A DNA stretch of 64,000 nt from NCBI GenBank assembly GCA_020086605.1, contig JACBWW010000016.1, positions 18,914,412-18,978,411 on the forward strand, written 5' to 3'. The DNA is from Lanius collurio. Taxonomy: Eukaryota; Chordata; Aves; Passeriformes; Laniidae. This document shows, in pieces, positions 50,756 to 63,113 of this stretch. The position numbers were made by a program, and so were the translations under genes. The first letter of the stretch is position 1. Every line of letters starts with the position of its first letter. Under the pieces are notes generated by a model. That model was given only the letters and a program-made list of their open reading frames with translations, did no database searches and was not told the origin of the DNA.

Positions 50756-53700
50756 ACATGGGAGATTTTTTTAAAGTAATGGTGAGCAAAGCAGCAACCC
50801 CTGCAGCTGTGCTGTGGTGACAGCACCCTCTGGGCAATAAAACCCAGGATGGACAGAAAACTCCCAGGTAGGACAGGACTGGCAGTGCTACAAGCCAGGT
50901 GTGTGCAAAGGCCAGAGACCACTCTGCTGCTCCCTGGGCTGTTCCACTGCTGCTGCCCAGGGCACATCTGGATCCCAGCTGTGGATCCACCCCTGAATTT
51001 GCTTCCCAGAGCCCCAACCTGGAAAGACACATGAGCTGGGACACACTGGGTATGAGAGGAAGACAGAAGAGACAGTTCCTGACCTATCTTTAATGCCAAG
51101 CAAGAGCTGGGGGAGGAGAAAGCTTCTGCCATGCCTCTCCCTCTCCTCCAGCCTCCTGGGAGAAAGCCACACACAGAAATGGCCATTCCCAGCTGATACC
51201 AAATGCAATCTAGGCAGGCTCAAAGAGACTTGCTGGCCCCAATAACGTGCAACCTAAATTAAAAAGTCACACGAGGTGTAAGAGGGAAGTGCAGGAAGCA
51301 TCCTGCACCATGGCTGCAGTTGTGCATCCTGGGCTTGCTCGGGCTGGCCCACACGGCTGGGCTCACAGACCAGGGTGTGCAGCCTCTGCTTTGGTCACAA
51401 CTGATTTGGAAAAAAAAAAATATAAACAAAATCCATGGCAAGGAGCAAACCTCCATTTCACAGCCTTGAGAAATCCCTGTTTTTCAATAATGAGAAATAG
51501 TTCTACATTTTCTGAGGAGGGAGCATCCTTTTCCTGACTCAGTGTGTTTATAGAGCACAGGTCTCTCTCAGCCACATCCCTCCTTCCCTTGGGTTGATGC
51601 ACAAGGGACATGCTTGTCATTCAGGCAACAATCCCACTAAAGGAAGGCAAGAAGTGGCATGTGCTGCAAGTTTTGAATAAGATGAGAAATTTCACACTAT
51701 CCTGGTATCTTCTGGGTAACTGCTTATTTTATGATGACTAATAGGCAATTACTATGGTAATACTGCAATACAACATGTGTGAGGTTTGGAAATGAGAAAT
51801 TATAGGTAACTACTTTGGACTCATTTCTATGGTAACAAAAAGTAATTGTCATTAAATACCAGTTATATTGCGGCTGTACCTGGTAATTATAGATTTTTTA
51901 TGCCCAGTAACATAAATAAAGCCAATAAATTTATTCAGAAGGTCCACAATTGTTTACTTATATGTTGCTATACAGAATACACAATGACAAACACCTAATT
52001 AGGAAAAATAAACTCCATTGAGAGCTTCATCTTGTCATCTGAGATGGATACTCTGTTTTTCAATTTAAGGAAATGCATGAATTTCACACGGATTAAATGA
52101 AGTTAAGGGGAAAAAAAAAATCCAACAACCTCCTCTGCCAGAAAAATAGGCGAAAAATAATGAAGAGACAAGCAAATGATATTGTCTGCACATGTGGAGC
52201 TGTGTCTTACAACTGAACAAGTGATGGTAAGAACGACCTGACATACCAGTCACTGTCAACACACATACACACAGGCATATAAGTATGCAGGTACAGGGGT
52301 ATCCCCCCAAAAGGGACATAAATAATAAAATAATTTGGATAAAGTCCACATGTGCATTTGCTGTTAAAAAACCCTTATGGATTACATGTGAACATGAATT
52401 TTTGACTGTTTCTAGAGTCACAAAAACATGTTCAGGATAAATCTGAAATACTTCACTACACCCAAAGACTAGTTTTCTGATTGTATCTCAAATCTTTCAA
52501 AAGCAACATTTAGAAAAGGTCAATTTTTAAACAAATTATGTCATTAACAAACAAAAATGAAAGAAGATTGTCCTTTATAAAATGCTGGTATGAATAATTT
52601 AAAATGTTTCTCAAACCTTCCCTTTTTTTCACTTGAAACAGTTTGCTAAATTCAACACCCTTCCACAAACTATTACAGTCTTTATAAAATGACATTTCTG
52701 GGACAAAAATATACCATTTGCTCAAAACATGAAATCCCGGCACAGCTTTCATATGGACACTGACATTGCTTTTGGTGAATTTGTTTTTCCAGTCTGGGTA
52801 GGGCTGGACTCCTTTCTGTCCAACAAACGACTTTGTTAACCCCTTACACAAGCAAGAAGACTGTGTTGAGTTCAAAAATATCGTTGGTGATGGTGAAATG
52901 AGGAAGGTTTGGAATTGATGTGTGCCCTCTCCTCCCCATTCACACAGATTCTTGCAGTCCCTAGAGTCGGGCTAGAAGGATACAGCAGTGATGGCATCTC
53001 AGAACATTTCAGCTAATTCATGGCTTTAATTTACTGAAGGCTGATACTGTTACAGCTCTCCCAGAGAAGGAAGACAGAAAAGCCAAGGAATGGGAACACT
53101 CACCAGGTCATGCGACAGAGCCTTTAGAGAATGGTCAGGATATTTCATCTGCCTTGTCATGGCATTTCTGGGATACCTCAGTGAAGAGCTCCCCACACTA
53201 AGCAACACCTCCCTTTTGGTGCCAGTGTAGGATTTTGCCTCTGAAAGGTGAGGCTGACAAATTGGAACTAATCTAAGGCAGTGTGGTACAGTCATCTCGC
53301 CTGCAGGGACACATTTCAGCATTCAGCTGCAGAATGCCAGCTGAAGAACAAGCTCTTGATAAAGGAAAGTTCAGGCCAAGCCTGGGGATGCACGACTTTT
53401 AAATCAAGAACACTTTTTTTTACCCATCTTAGTCTACCCCCTCCTCCCTGGGGATGGGAATATGATAATGCTGTACTGCAAACAGAGGGAGAAAAGTCAA
53501 GAAATCTCTCTTCCCTGCACTAGTTTTTCTTCATTTCCTAAAGCTGTTTCACAGTTTAATTCATCAGAGAGGGTGAGATTAGTGTTATGGAGAAACTCAC
53601 AAATATTTTCAGTTTTGTGCCATGTTCTTTCAAACTAAAGCTAAAGATCAAGTCGTGCACTACCCCCTGCAAAAGGGGTCTTTCTATTCAGGTGAGACCT

Positions 53701-55700
53701 GAGGACAAGTTGCCAGCTAGAAATGAGGGCAGATTACGCTGAAGACTCTGTATTTTAGCTGGGTCAACCAATGGCATCTGCCTGGGCAATTTAATTAACA
53801 AGCCCATGCAGCATAACATCTTCTACACACTGCAACTGCAAAGCTTAGAAGTGTAATAATATCAGGCTTTAAAGACTTCAAGAAAAGGGTGAAGCCTGTC
53901 TTCCTGTTTTGGGAAAGACTACATCCTTGGCCACAGTAAACAGCAGGTACCTGTCATTATTCTGTATTTCAGGAGGAGCTGAGTATATTAATGGAGCAAG
54001 AAAAGGACTTGGAGATTTATTTTTTTTTCTTCACTGAAAAGAGAGTTAAAAAAAATACCACAAAAACTTTTGTTCACATTGTGTATAGACTTTCCAAACA
54101 TTCTGAATTAAAAGAGCTGCTTAATCATCCCGTGCATTCCATAAGGCACTTTGTCTTTTCATTCCTAATTGTATAGGTCCACAAATTCTTCAACTCTTGA
54201 ATAAACTTAAATCAGTAAAGTTTAGCATCCATTTCCATGCATCCTGAAACACTGAGCTCTGACATCATTTCCATGACCATTTCTTTTAGAGCCACCTGAA
54301 TGTACATGCAACATATAAACAACTTTCCTCACAGATGAGTCTGTGCTTTATAGCTGCAGTACTAAACTCACTTATTGCTGGTGATGAACAGTCCACCACA
54401 TCCAAGCCAGAGTCACACCCCATTTTGTCTGTTCTCTTGAGAATGAGCAACAGTTTGCAGAAAACAGGCAATTCTCAGGGGCAACGTTACTGATTTGGCT
54501 TAAACTCCTAAACTTCAGGTCACAACAACAAAGGAAGGAGGATTTTTGAGGAGAGCATAGGACTCACACCCTCGGTGAAAGTCCTGCACCCCCAAAAAGG
54601 CAATGGAGACAAGCTCAGCAGCCAACTGTTGCCCTATCCCCGTGGCTTAGTGAGTGGCTGGTTGCTGTTCTGATGTCAGGAGCACCAGTCCATCCCATGC
54701 CTTCTCCAAGAGCTGCTGACACAATGAGGCTGTTCATGGTGCCCACTGTTCTGGGATTTCAGGGGACAGCTGGGTGCATCCGACAGTGCCAGTTGTGCAA
54801 GGCTGTGCACTGGCAGGGTAAAAGAAAAACCTCTCTCACACTGGCAGGAGATCAATTTACAAACTCAAGCATGAGGTTTAATTACCCATTTCATTATCTT
54901 AGCTTGCATAGCACTGAATGTGAACCTTCAATGATCCAAAGAAACAGTCACCAGCTGCTGCTTTGAGAGAGAGGCAGATAACAGCAAGGAGAAGTTCAAA
55001 TGCCTAAAACTGCTCTTGCTGCTTGTGGCACCCCTGTTTGTAAAAGCAGGGATGTGTCCCCAGCCAGCAGTTCTGTGTTAGACCCCACTATGTGGAAGAC
55101 TTCTGAAAGTCCTATTTATGTGCTAATCTGAACAAAGACCAAAGGAGATGAAGCAGAGTTATCTACCCAATCACTGAGAAGCCTCAGAGTCGAATTTTCA
55201 AATACAAGCAAATGATCCTTAGAGACTTTTTTAGAAATTCATCCAGTAAATTCAAGTAAATAAATTGTGATGTGCTTGTGGATTTTGTATGAGCAGGAAA
55301 TAAAGTGTTTGCTGTAAATTATTCACTCAGCACTAGTTAACTGCAGTGCTGGCACATTACTAGGCTTTTTAATATTCTTCTCAAAATAATAGGTAGCATT
55401 TTGCTTATTATCCTTGTTTTTAAGTTATTAGTTACATTAGGCCATTTGTAAATACAGTGAAGAATTGCAAGAAAATCAAATGTTCTTTCAACTACCTCAT
55501 TAAAATTCTCTTTAGTTCAGGAGGGTTGAAAATCCTGCGTATCATGGAAAGTTAAACCAAGAGTACAACATCAGGCTCAGCAATTCCAAATTAATTCACA
55601 TGCCCTTTCCTACTGCCTGGGTTCCCAAAAGACTTTTCAAGTTCTGAGCCATATGAATGCCTATAAAGCTGCATGTCTCTCAAAAACGATAGATAACAGA

Positions 55701-55763
55701 GCAGGGGAAAAACCTACAGGGCAAAAACTATAAAAGTGCAGAGGAAAAAACCCTACAGGGCAA
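55701..55763. repeat. Imperfect tandem duplication, 37-bp period
   Basis: GCAGGGGAAAAACCTACAGG at 55701 is repeated as GCAGAGGAAAAAACCCTACA at 55738, both continuing into GGGCAA. The copies differ by a few substitutions and single-base insertions in the A and C runs. Confidence 0.85.
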
Positions 55764-56117
55764 GTGAACTTTTGGGAGAAACAAAAGCTGCTTAATTGCA
55801 ACTGGAGTTGCTTATGTGCAAGGCACCTGGAAGAAAGGAAAGTGATGCAATATCAGATTCTAGAGCCATTTGGGAGGTTTATTCCTGTATGGTGACACAG
55901 TCTGATAAATTCCTGATGCTGTCAGATGCCACCACTGCAGCATCACTGTCTGATTTGGGATTGCCAAGAGCTGAGTGTCACTGCAGCTGGAAGGACACCA
56001 CTTGTTCTCAGAAGTTTCACTTAGAACAAACACACAGAACCACTGTTGAAATCAGCCCCACAACGCCCTGCTGCTTCAGTTCAGCAATTAGCAAAGAAAA
56101 GGAGGGATAAGGAGCAC

Positions 56118-56362
56118 AGATAATAGAATCCTAAATGCTGGAAAAGACCTCTAAAACCACTGAGTCCAACCATTAACCCAGCACTGCTAAACCCTGTGCC
56201 TCAGAACCACATCCACACATTTTTTTGGTTACTTGCAGGGACACTGATTCCAGCACTGCCTTGGGCACTCTGTTCCAATGCCTGACCACCCTTTCAGTAA
56301 AGAATTTTTTTTCCTCATACTTAACCTAAAACTCCCCTGGCACAACTTGAGGCTGTTTCCTC
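56118..56362 (-). mobile_element. CR1 LINE 3' end, minus strand
   Basis: The plus strand reads AATAGAATCC, AAAAGACCTCTAAAACCACT, GAGTCCAACCATTAACCCAG, CACTGCTAAACC and later GTTCCAATGCCTGACCACCC, TTTCAGTAAAGAA and CCCCTGGCACAACTTGAGGC. This is the reverse complement of a CR1 3' end of a different subfamily from the copy at 48490, since the block after GAGTCCAACC differs. About 245 bp are present. It sits roughly 0.9 kb from the AGBL4 exon at 57242. Confidence 0.92.
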
Positions 56363-57241
56363 AACAAAGGACTGCCAGCAGCTCCATTTTCTGCACCTTC
56401 TGTCTTCTTCCTCAGTGATCTCCTCACCCATACAATAACCCAGACTTATTCTGCTTAGCAATGCAATATCTAATTAGATCAAAGCTCAAGGTAGCCTGGC
56501 TACAAAGTGAATTGTGTTATTTAGTCTTGCACTGTAAGCAAACCACAGGCAGTATATTTCACTTCTCAGGGGCTTCTCCAGAGACCTGTGTGGTACATGT
56601 AATTGCCCCCACAAACAAATCATCAACTAATCAACTGCTTTTCATTATCACCTCCAGCAGCACATTTATTTTGTAAATAAATGCATTAAGGGCAAATAAT
56701 TTTAGGGAAAACAAAAGATTATCTGAATACGATCTCAACAGAGGAGGTGGTAAAGTAGTAATTCCGATACTAAAATGCAGCTAAATTAGCATAGGGTGGA
56801 ATGATTATTCCATTCCATGTATCCCTATCTATTACAGTACAATAAGAGAGTGAAATCTGTGACTTTAATGGATGATCTGGGTAGTTTAAGGGAGCTGTGA
56901 TTGACTGACACATTTACATAGAGGCTGATGAGCAGCATAATGAGTGCATTTTTAAAACACAGCTAAGGTCTAACTCTAAGCTGACATTAACTCCCACACC
57001 TAGAGGAGGCTTGCAGAGCAGACACCCTGCTGTCTTGGAGAGTTGCTCTCTACCTCCTGAAGCAAACAAATTTTCCCTTTGCCCCTTTCCTAGGTGGGAA
57101 TTTCAGGAAGCACATGGCCATGTGAGAATCTCCAGTTTAAGAGGAATTAATTGAAGCACGCCATATAAGATTCAATGACAAAACAGTGCAAGGTGTATAA
57201 GGCAGATATAGCAATGCACAGATTCATTCTCCACACCATAC

Positions 57242-57356
57242 CTGTAATTTCCTAGGTAAACTCCATCAGGATTGAGCATGGGAGCAATCTTGAAGACCAG
57301 GTGGTCTCTCAGCACTTTTGCAATCGGATGGTGGCTCACGAGGAAATCGATTATAC
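57242..57356 (-). CDS. AGBL4: AGBL4 (CCP6) internal coding exon, carboxypeptidase core with NPDG motif
   Basis: This 115-bp exon encodes part of the M14 metallocarboxypeptidase domain of cytosolic carboxypeptidase 6, an enzyme known to remove glutamates from tubulin tails and other glutamate-rich C-termini in the cytosol. On the minus strand it starts with two bases completing a glycine codon, then 37 codons running from IIDFLVSHHPIA to MLNPDGVYLGNY, and ends with AG of a split arginine codon. MLNPDG is the signature shared by the CCP family; the FKIAPMLNPDGVYLGNYR context fits CCP6 rather than CCP1, CCP2/3 or CCP5, as I know those families. The acceptor (nine T then AG, bases 57357-57367 region) and donor (GTATGG, 57236-57241) are canonical. 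The frame is open throughout. The HxxE zinc motif is expected in the preceding exon, which was not found in 57357-64000. A pseudogene is very unlikely given intact borders and phase. Confidence 0.97.
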
Positions 57357-57934
57357 CTAAAAAAAAAGAAAAATAAAAGCGTTTGAAAGGGGGGCTGTCC
57401 ATGACATCAATAATTTCCAGATATCTACTTGAAATTTCACATTTAAAAGTTTAGAATGATGATTCCTCCTGGCACTTCTCCTGCTTCAACAGAACAAACC
57501 ACTTACAATCATGTAGCACCTGGCACCTGCTTAAAACTCCAAGAACTTTAAGGAGAAATACCTTAATCTGTCCTCAGAATGCAAGTGCACCATGGCTGAG
57601 TTACCAGACACCATTGAGGTTCCACAGAGGGAGAAGTTACTGCTCATCAGCTGTGCCACAATAACCAAACCTTTCTCCTCCTAAGAGGAGAAATGAAGAT
57701 AACCTCACACACACAGCCTGCTCACCTTGTGAGAGGCACTTTGTTGAGCAGAGCCACCTCAAATTCAGCACACACCCAGACCTACCCTTGACATGTGAAC
57801 ACAGGTTTCAGATCATCTGCACGTATAGAGAGGTGCAAAATGCCTCACAAAAATTGGGAGAGTTACATAACATTTGCACTGGGCATGGGGATATCATGCC
57901 ACTGGTGGACTGGAATTTATAAGGTCATGGTCAT

Positions 57935-57968
57935 GTTCATTAAGTCAAGTTCATTAAGTCATGTTCAT
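57935..57968. repeat. 14-bp tandem repeat, about 2.4 copies
   Basis: The unit GTTCATTAAGTCAA/T occurs at 57935-57948 and 57949-57962, with a partial third copy (GTTCAT) at 57963-57968. It is preceded by a short GGTCATGGTCAT duplication. Confidence 0.93.
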
Positions 57969-58459
57969 TTATTTTGCAGTCCTAAAAACCAGGAGTAACT
58001 AACTCCACCTCGTCAGCTTCTTTAATGTGGAGCCCAGGCAAGAGACAAGGGAGCAGATCCTAAATGCCCTTCCTTTGGGCACATCACAGACACCAGAGCC
58101 TGCAGGAGCTCCCTCCTCTTGGCCTCGTGCTTGAGGAGCCACTAAACTTTGCTTCAGCCCAGGGCTGGTGCTGGGGCAGGAGACAGGAATCTGGCAGTTC
58201 AATTCACTGCTTATCCCTCCACTGAGTTGGTGCTGACAGAAATAGCTTCCAGGGAATTAATGCTGAGATAAATTGAGTTCCTGTGTAATCTCAGGACACC
58301 CACAGATAGGTCATGACAATTTGCTATTTATTGTAAGGTCCATCCTGTGAAGCAGGAACCATTTACTGAATTTCCCCAGAATAAATCAATCACTACGGTC
58401 TAGTAACAGGATAAAATTAAGCAGAGAAAAATTAAGGCTGCTCATCAGTAAAATTTCAC

Positions 58460-58646
58460 TAATGGTGAGCTCTATTAGAGTGTGGAATTGTCTCTCCAGG
58501 GTAAGAGTGGAATCCCATCATCAGAAACATTTAACACTGGACAGGGTAAAGCCTAAGGGAATAGCTATAACAAGCAACAATTCAGCATAGAAGAGATGGC
58601 CTGGGCTAACTAGCTGACTTCAGACCTCATTTTTTGTGATTCAATC
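58460..58646 (+). mobile_element. Old, degraded CR1-like 3' end, plus strand
   Basis: The stretch GAGTGTGGAATTGTCTCTCC, GAGTGGAATCCCATCATCAG, AAACATTTAACACTGGACAG and GGTAAAGCC, followed by TAGCTGACTTCAGACCTCA and TTTTGTGATTCAAT, follows the order of an old amniote CR1 3' end (TGGAAT, CTCCC, GTGGAATCCCCATCA, ACATTTAAAACTGGACA, then GATGACCT and a terminal TGATTC). Divergence is high, so the subfamily cannot be named. It is on the strand opposite to AGBL4. Confidence 0.65.
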
Positions 58647-61600
58647 AAAGTATTAAAAAAAAAAACCCTAAACCCCATGTTCATGCCAGGTTAAATGCAC
58701 TTGTTTACAGCTTGGCTGAAACACACTTTAAAGATGAGACCAAAATCTCATATTCTGCACAACTCCTTCATTTAGCTAATTTCTTGAGGCCCACTTTGTA
58801 TTTCAAATACCAGTAAATCTGAACCTATGCTGCTGTTGAAATGAATTCTAATTTGCTTAGGCACATGGAGAAACATGAGGCTTCTGAAATGTCTGAGATG
58901 ATCATGGTGTAGTTGACTCTAAACATCAGCAATTTTTCATGTCTCAGTGACTAATCCTGAAGAGGAGAGAGGAACTTTCTGTAACCAGGTCTTCCACTTG
59001 AGAAGAAACCAAACCTGAATTTCTGAGGGAAATTAGCATATCCATAATTATATTGCTCAGGAAACGTTCCTGCAATTACCTCCTCTCAATGAAAGAAGCT
59101 GAACATCGATCTGCTTTTTGGCTGGTGTTGTGACTTTTGTTCATTACCCAACAGCAAGAACATGAAGGAACGACGGGGACACAGTTGGATCCTGAATAAC
59201 CAGATTTCCTAACTGTATGGAAACACGAAAAGCTTAGCTATGTTAAACTGCTGCTCTGACTGTTTCCTGGCAGTGTCTGAAACATAATCCACAGTATGCA
59301 CACCTGGAGGGCTCCAAATCACTTAAAGGGAAACAACCCCTCACTTGGTCCGTGGTTTCTCAAGACACAGTGCTGGTTTTAGTTTGAGTTTGCAACTAGA
59401 CCCAGCTGGACTCAAACATCACAGCACTTGTGTTTTGGAGGAGTTAACTATTCAGAAATCAGTGTGTCCAGAACAAATTTTATCCTTGGTTGGGTAAGAC
59501 CCTTCAAGCTGAAATAAAGCCAGCGTAAATATTGCATCACGTGCGTTGTGGACCAATGACTTCAGCAAAGGCCTTGGCAGCACAGCAGGCAGGCACAGGC
59601 CACAGCTCCTCAGGCAGCAGGGAGGGCTCTCAGTGCCTCTGGGGTAACAGCACTGCTCTCCAGTCAGTGTGACACAAGTGCCCAAGCTCTCAGGGCTTTG
59701 CTGTGGCTGTCACTGTGCCAGTGAAGAGGCTTGTCCAGCTTCTGCTCATTTTGCCCCTGTTATTGATGCAGCCTCACTCACAGATCTTGGCAGGAGCATC
59801 TTGGCAACTGGAAGCTGCAGTTTTCAGCTTCAACAGGCAATTACTATTCCCTGACCAGGAGGAGCATGCTGTGGTGTGGAAGGCTGCACATAAGCATGCA
59901 ATGGGGGAGGCTCTGCTCTGCCTGATTCCCTGCTGCACCCAACTAAAGGAGCCTGACCTTTGACACCCAGGGCTTGGTGTCAAACAAGACCCAGCATTTC
60001 CCCAGGCATCCCAAACTACAGGGGCTACTGCAGCCAAGTTACCCATCAAAAGCAGGTTTACTTGATTTTCTTATGGAGGAGACAGTCAATTAAGCCTGAA
60101 GAAGTTTTACCCCATTGTAAAAATGCAAAGGAAGAGTTAAAAATAACTCTCATAATTCTACCTGAAAGTAGCAGCAGGAGCATGAAAGAAGCATCAGATA
60201 AAAGCAAACATCTGCATATACAAACCTCACCCTAAAATTATTGTAAGTATCCAAATAATCAATACAATAAGGAAATAGCTTTGTCTTTCAGAGGAACCCA
60301 ACAGTTCTGGACTATCTGAAATAGTCTGGATCAATAATGTTTAAAATAAAAAGACAGATTCAGACTATTAAAAAAAAAATGCCATTGCAGAGAACTTGGT
60401 CCTCCTGTTAATAAATCAATACAAACAAAATTTTACAGCTTCTGTAATCAGCAAGAGACATATCAGTGTATCTCATTAGGCTGGGGTTAGGAATTTGGCA
60501 GCAACCAAAGCCCATTTAATATCATTTACTTCAAGGCAGACATGGCAATACAACAGATGCCCTAATTTATTTGTTGATCTTTGTATTAAAATAACAGTTT
60601 GCTGGTAAACAGGAAGGGTAATGATGCCAGTCACCCTTGTTAGTGGCTAATAATTGCTTAATTTGTCCACTAATTGACCTGTGCTACTGTTGAAGCACTG
60701 GATCGTGTTGCAGGGCATGAAGTAAACAAGGCCACTGTAATGTTACTTTAGAGAATGACTTCTGGAAATAGAACTACTTATTGCTATAAATTTTCTTTTC
60801 ACAGATGAGCAGATTAATTGGTCTGCCAATTAGTCTGCTATTAAAGAAAAAAAGGGCTGCCCACATTGGTTGGATCTTAGAACTGCAGCCCCAGTTTGGG
60901 TCAAAGGAAATAATCCAAACTGAATCACTCACATCAGATATGGAAAATAAGACAAGCATTATTTTAAAAAACAAACCTCTGTGGCTAGAGATCAAGGAAA
61001 ATAGCCCAATAATGAAGTATTAACTCTTCAAGAGACTTCAAAATAAAATAAAGAACGTGATGGAATGGGCCTACTGAGACACATTACAGTGTGGAAAAGT
61101 TCTCCAATTAAAAGAAGCAAAACAATATGGATTATTTTCCTCTCAAGCTTTCTGGAAAGCAATTAAAATCTTTATATTTCAAATAATAACATGCAATTAT
61201 AGATACTGCCTGGAACCAGAACAGCTCAGAAATCAGCATTCAGCCATGACACAAGAAGAGGCTTATTCATAGTCCACTAAAAATCCACCAAAGTCTTTAC
61301 ATTAGCTTCAAGGAGCTTTTGATAGTTGCAAGTGAAAGGGAGGAAAGAACTGAAAACAAAGAAAAGGGAAAACATACTCACAACTGCAAGTATTAGAAAC
61401 ACAGCCACATTGACTTGAAAATGTCAGACTGTTAAAAAACTGCTTTCTTGGTAAACCCAGTTTCACTGAAACTGCACCAAATCTGGACTAAACCCCTTCT
61501 GCTCTGAGTCATTTGCTTATCATTATTCTTTCTCAAGGCTGAATGCACTTTTTCAAATTTCTCTTGCCTTCTGCAGCTCAGCATCCCTCATCTGCTCCAA

Positions 61601-63027
61601 CATTAGGTCCTGTGGCATCTCTGCACCCACCTCAATCCAGCTCAAATTGTCTGCTGGTTCTTGTCAAGCAAATTAATCATTCCTTCTTCCATAGCATGTC
61701 ATTTCCACTGTTCTGTCAAGACATTTCCTCAATCAACCTCCTTAAACTCTGTTTAAACTTCCTGCTGGCTCTAACATGACCTCTCCACATTTGTTCCTTC
61801 CAAAGAAAAGCCTGTCTTATCCCCTGTTTTTTCCATTACTCCATCCTTTCACCCTCAGTCTGACAATATATTTAATTGTGCAACTATATAATACGTTTGC
61901 CCTGCTCCTATTAGTGGAAATCTAATCAGCACAGATCCTAATGCAATATGGCAACTGCTAATGCAAATACACCCTGCACTGTATCTAGTATATGCCAAGA
62001 AAGAAGTGATTTATGCTTTCAGATCCATTTCCCAACGCTGAGGAGCTGCTGGTGTCCTTCAGTCAGTGAGCTCAGCACAGCCTGCAGGTTAAAGGGAAGG
62101 TGACAACTGGGCTCTAACAGCCATAGGATACACTCGCTGAAAAACAAACAGAAAAGAGTCCCAAATTCTTATGCTCATACGAAACTATTGAAATATATTA
62201 TTAAAGGAGACTAAATCCAATGTGAATGACACCATAGTTATGTTTTAGTGTAGAGTAAGAAAGCAGAAATATGGGGTTAGGCTTTTTGGAGAGGGCTTTT
62301 TTTTTAATGTGATGGGAAATAAAATATCAGGTGATAATGGCCAAGCAGTTAGAATATTCTGTCTCCAAAGAACAAGTACAACTCACACAATAAATGAGAG
62401 CAAGTCACCACTGGGTCACCATTTGCCTGTGGAGTGACTCTCCTTCAGCAACAGGGCCCTCATCTGTTCAGCCTCTGCCCTCTGTCACGGGACTGCAGGA
62501 AAAAAAAACATCATCCAAAACAACAAAACATGAAAAAGAGAGATGGGTCCTCTTCTCCACCCCAGCATGGTGAGAAAGGGGTCACACTCCCACTGAACCC
62601 TGCCCAGCACAGGTCCCAGCAATGCTGTGCCAGAGGGGGCTCCAGAGAAAGCACTTCTGCTCCTTCAGGGCAGCCCCAGCAGAGCCCAACAGGCAGGAAT
62701 GGTCCAACAATGCCTTAGCCTCAAGGGCTTGGGTATCCAGCACAACAGCAAGGAAAAACCTAAAGGCATGTGAAGGGTGATAAACAAGCAGAGCTGACTC
62801 ATGGTGAGGCTACTGAAATGATCTAACATCGTGCTGTCACCAAAATTATTCCTACAAAAGATCATCACAGAGGGTGACTCTGCCCCTTTTTACAGTTCTG
62901 CTCCTCCTCCTGATGTGGGAAAACAGACTGGCAAACCCGAATGTGTTTTATTTGTAGTGTTTTACACTTTTTTAGGAACATGTTTCTTGGGCAGGGGAAG
63001 GGGTGGACAAGAGTGAACACATGGATG

Positions 63028-63028
<1 letters not shown>

Positions 63029-63057
<29 letters not shown>
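63029..63057. repeat. (TA)n microsatellite
   Basis: There are 29 bases of uninterrupted alternating T and A, about 56 bp before the assembly gap. It accounts for the run of repeated Ile-Tyr in the translation on the minus strand. Confidence 0.98.
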
Positions 63058-63060
<3 letters not shown>

Positions 63061-63113
63061 TGAATATATATCTCTCTGCTGATATCTCGCTGTTGGAGCA
63101 GAAGTGCTTTCTC

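Larger units (their letters stand above)
22282..57241 (-). other. AGBL4: AGBL4 intron between the two coding exons (34,960 bp)
   Basis: This stretch is bounded by GTATGG at its 5' end (high coordinate) and TGTGCAG at its 3' end, so it is a single phase-2 intron if no exon has been missed. It is AT-rich and mostly without recognisable content. It holds three minus-strand CR1 copies (about 31856, 48490, 56118), several poly(A)/poly(T) runs, short tandem duplications (29861, 42679, 55701) and the candidate regulatory stretches described in the findings. I translated its longer frames and recognised no other AGBL4 exon and no nested gene. A small exon of an unfamiliar gene could still be hidden here. 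Confidence 0.85.

Noticed and set aside
50647..51186. 179-codon minus-strand frame
   Set aside because: It includes an oligo-lysine stretch from the poly(T) run at 50738 and matches nothing I recognise. Overlapping frames on both strands suggest base composition as the cause.
52510..52875. 121-codon minus-strand frame
   Set aside because: Its length is within chance expectation, there is no recognisable domain, and it has no splice or promoter context.
58659..58680. Telomere-like CCCTAA motif after a poly(A) run
   Set aside because: Only one unit is present, not an interstitial telomeric array.
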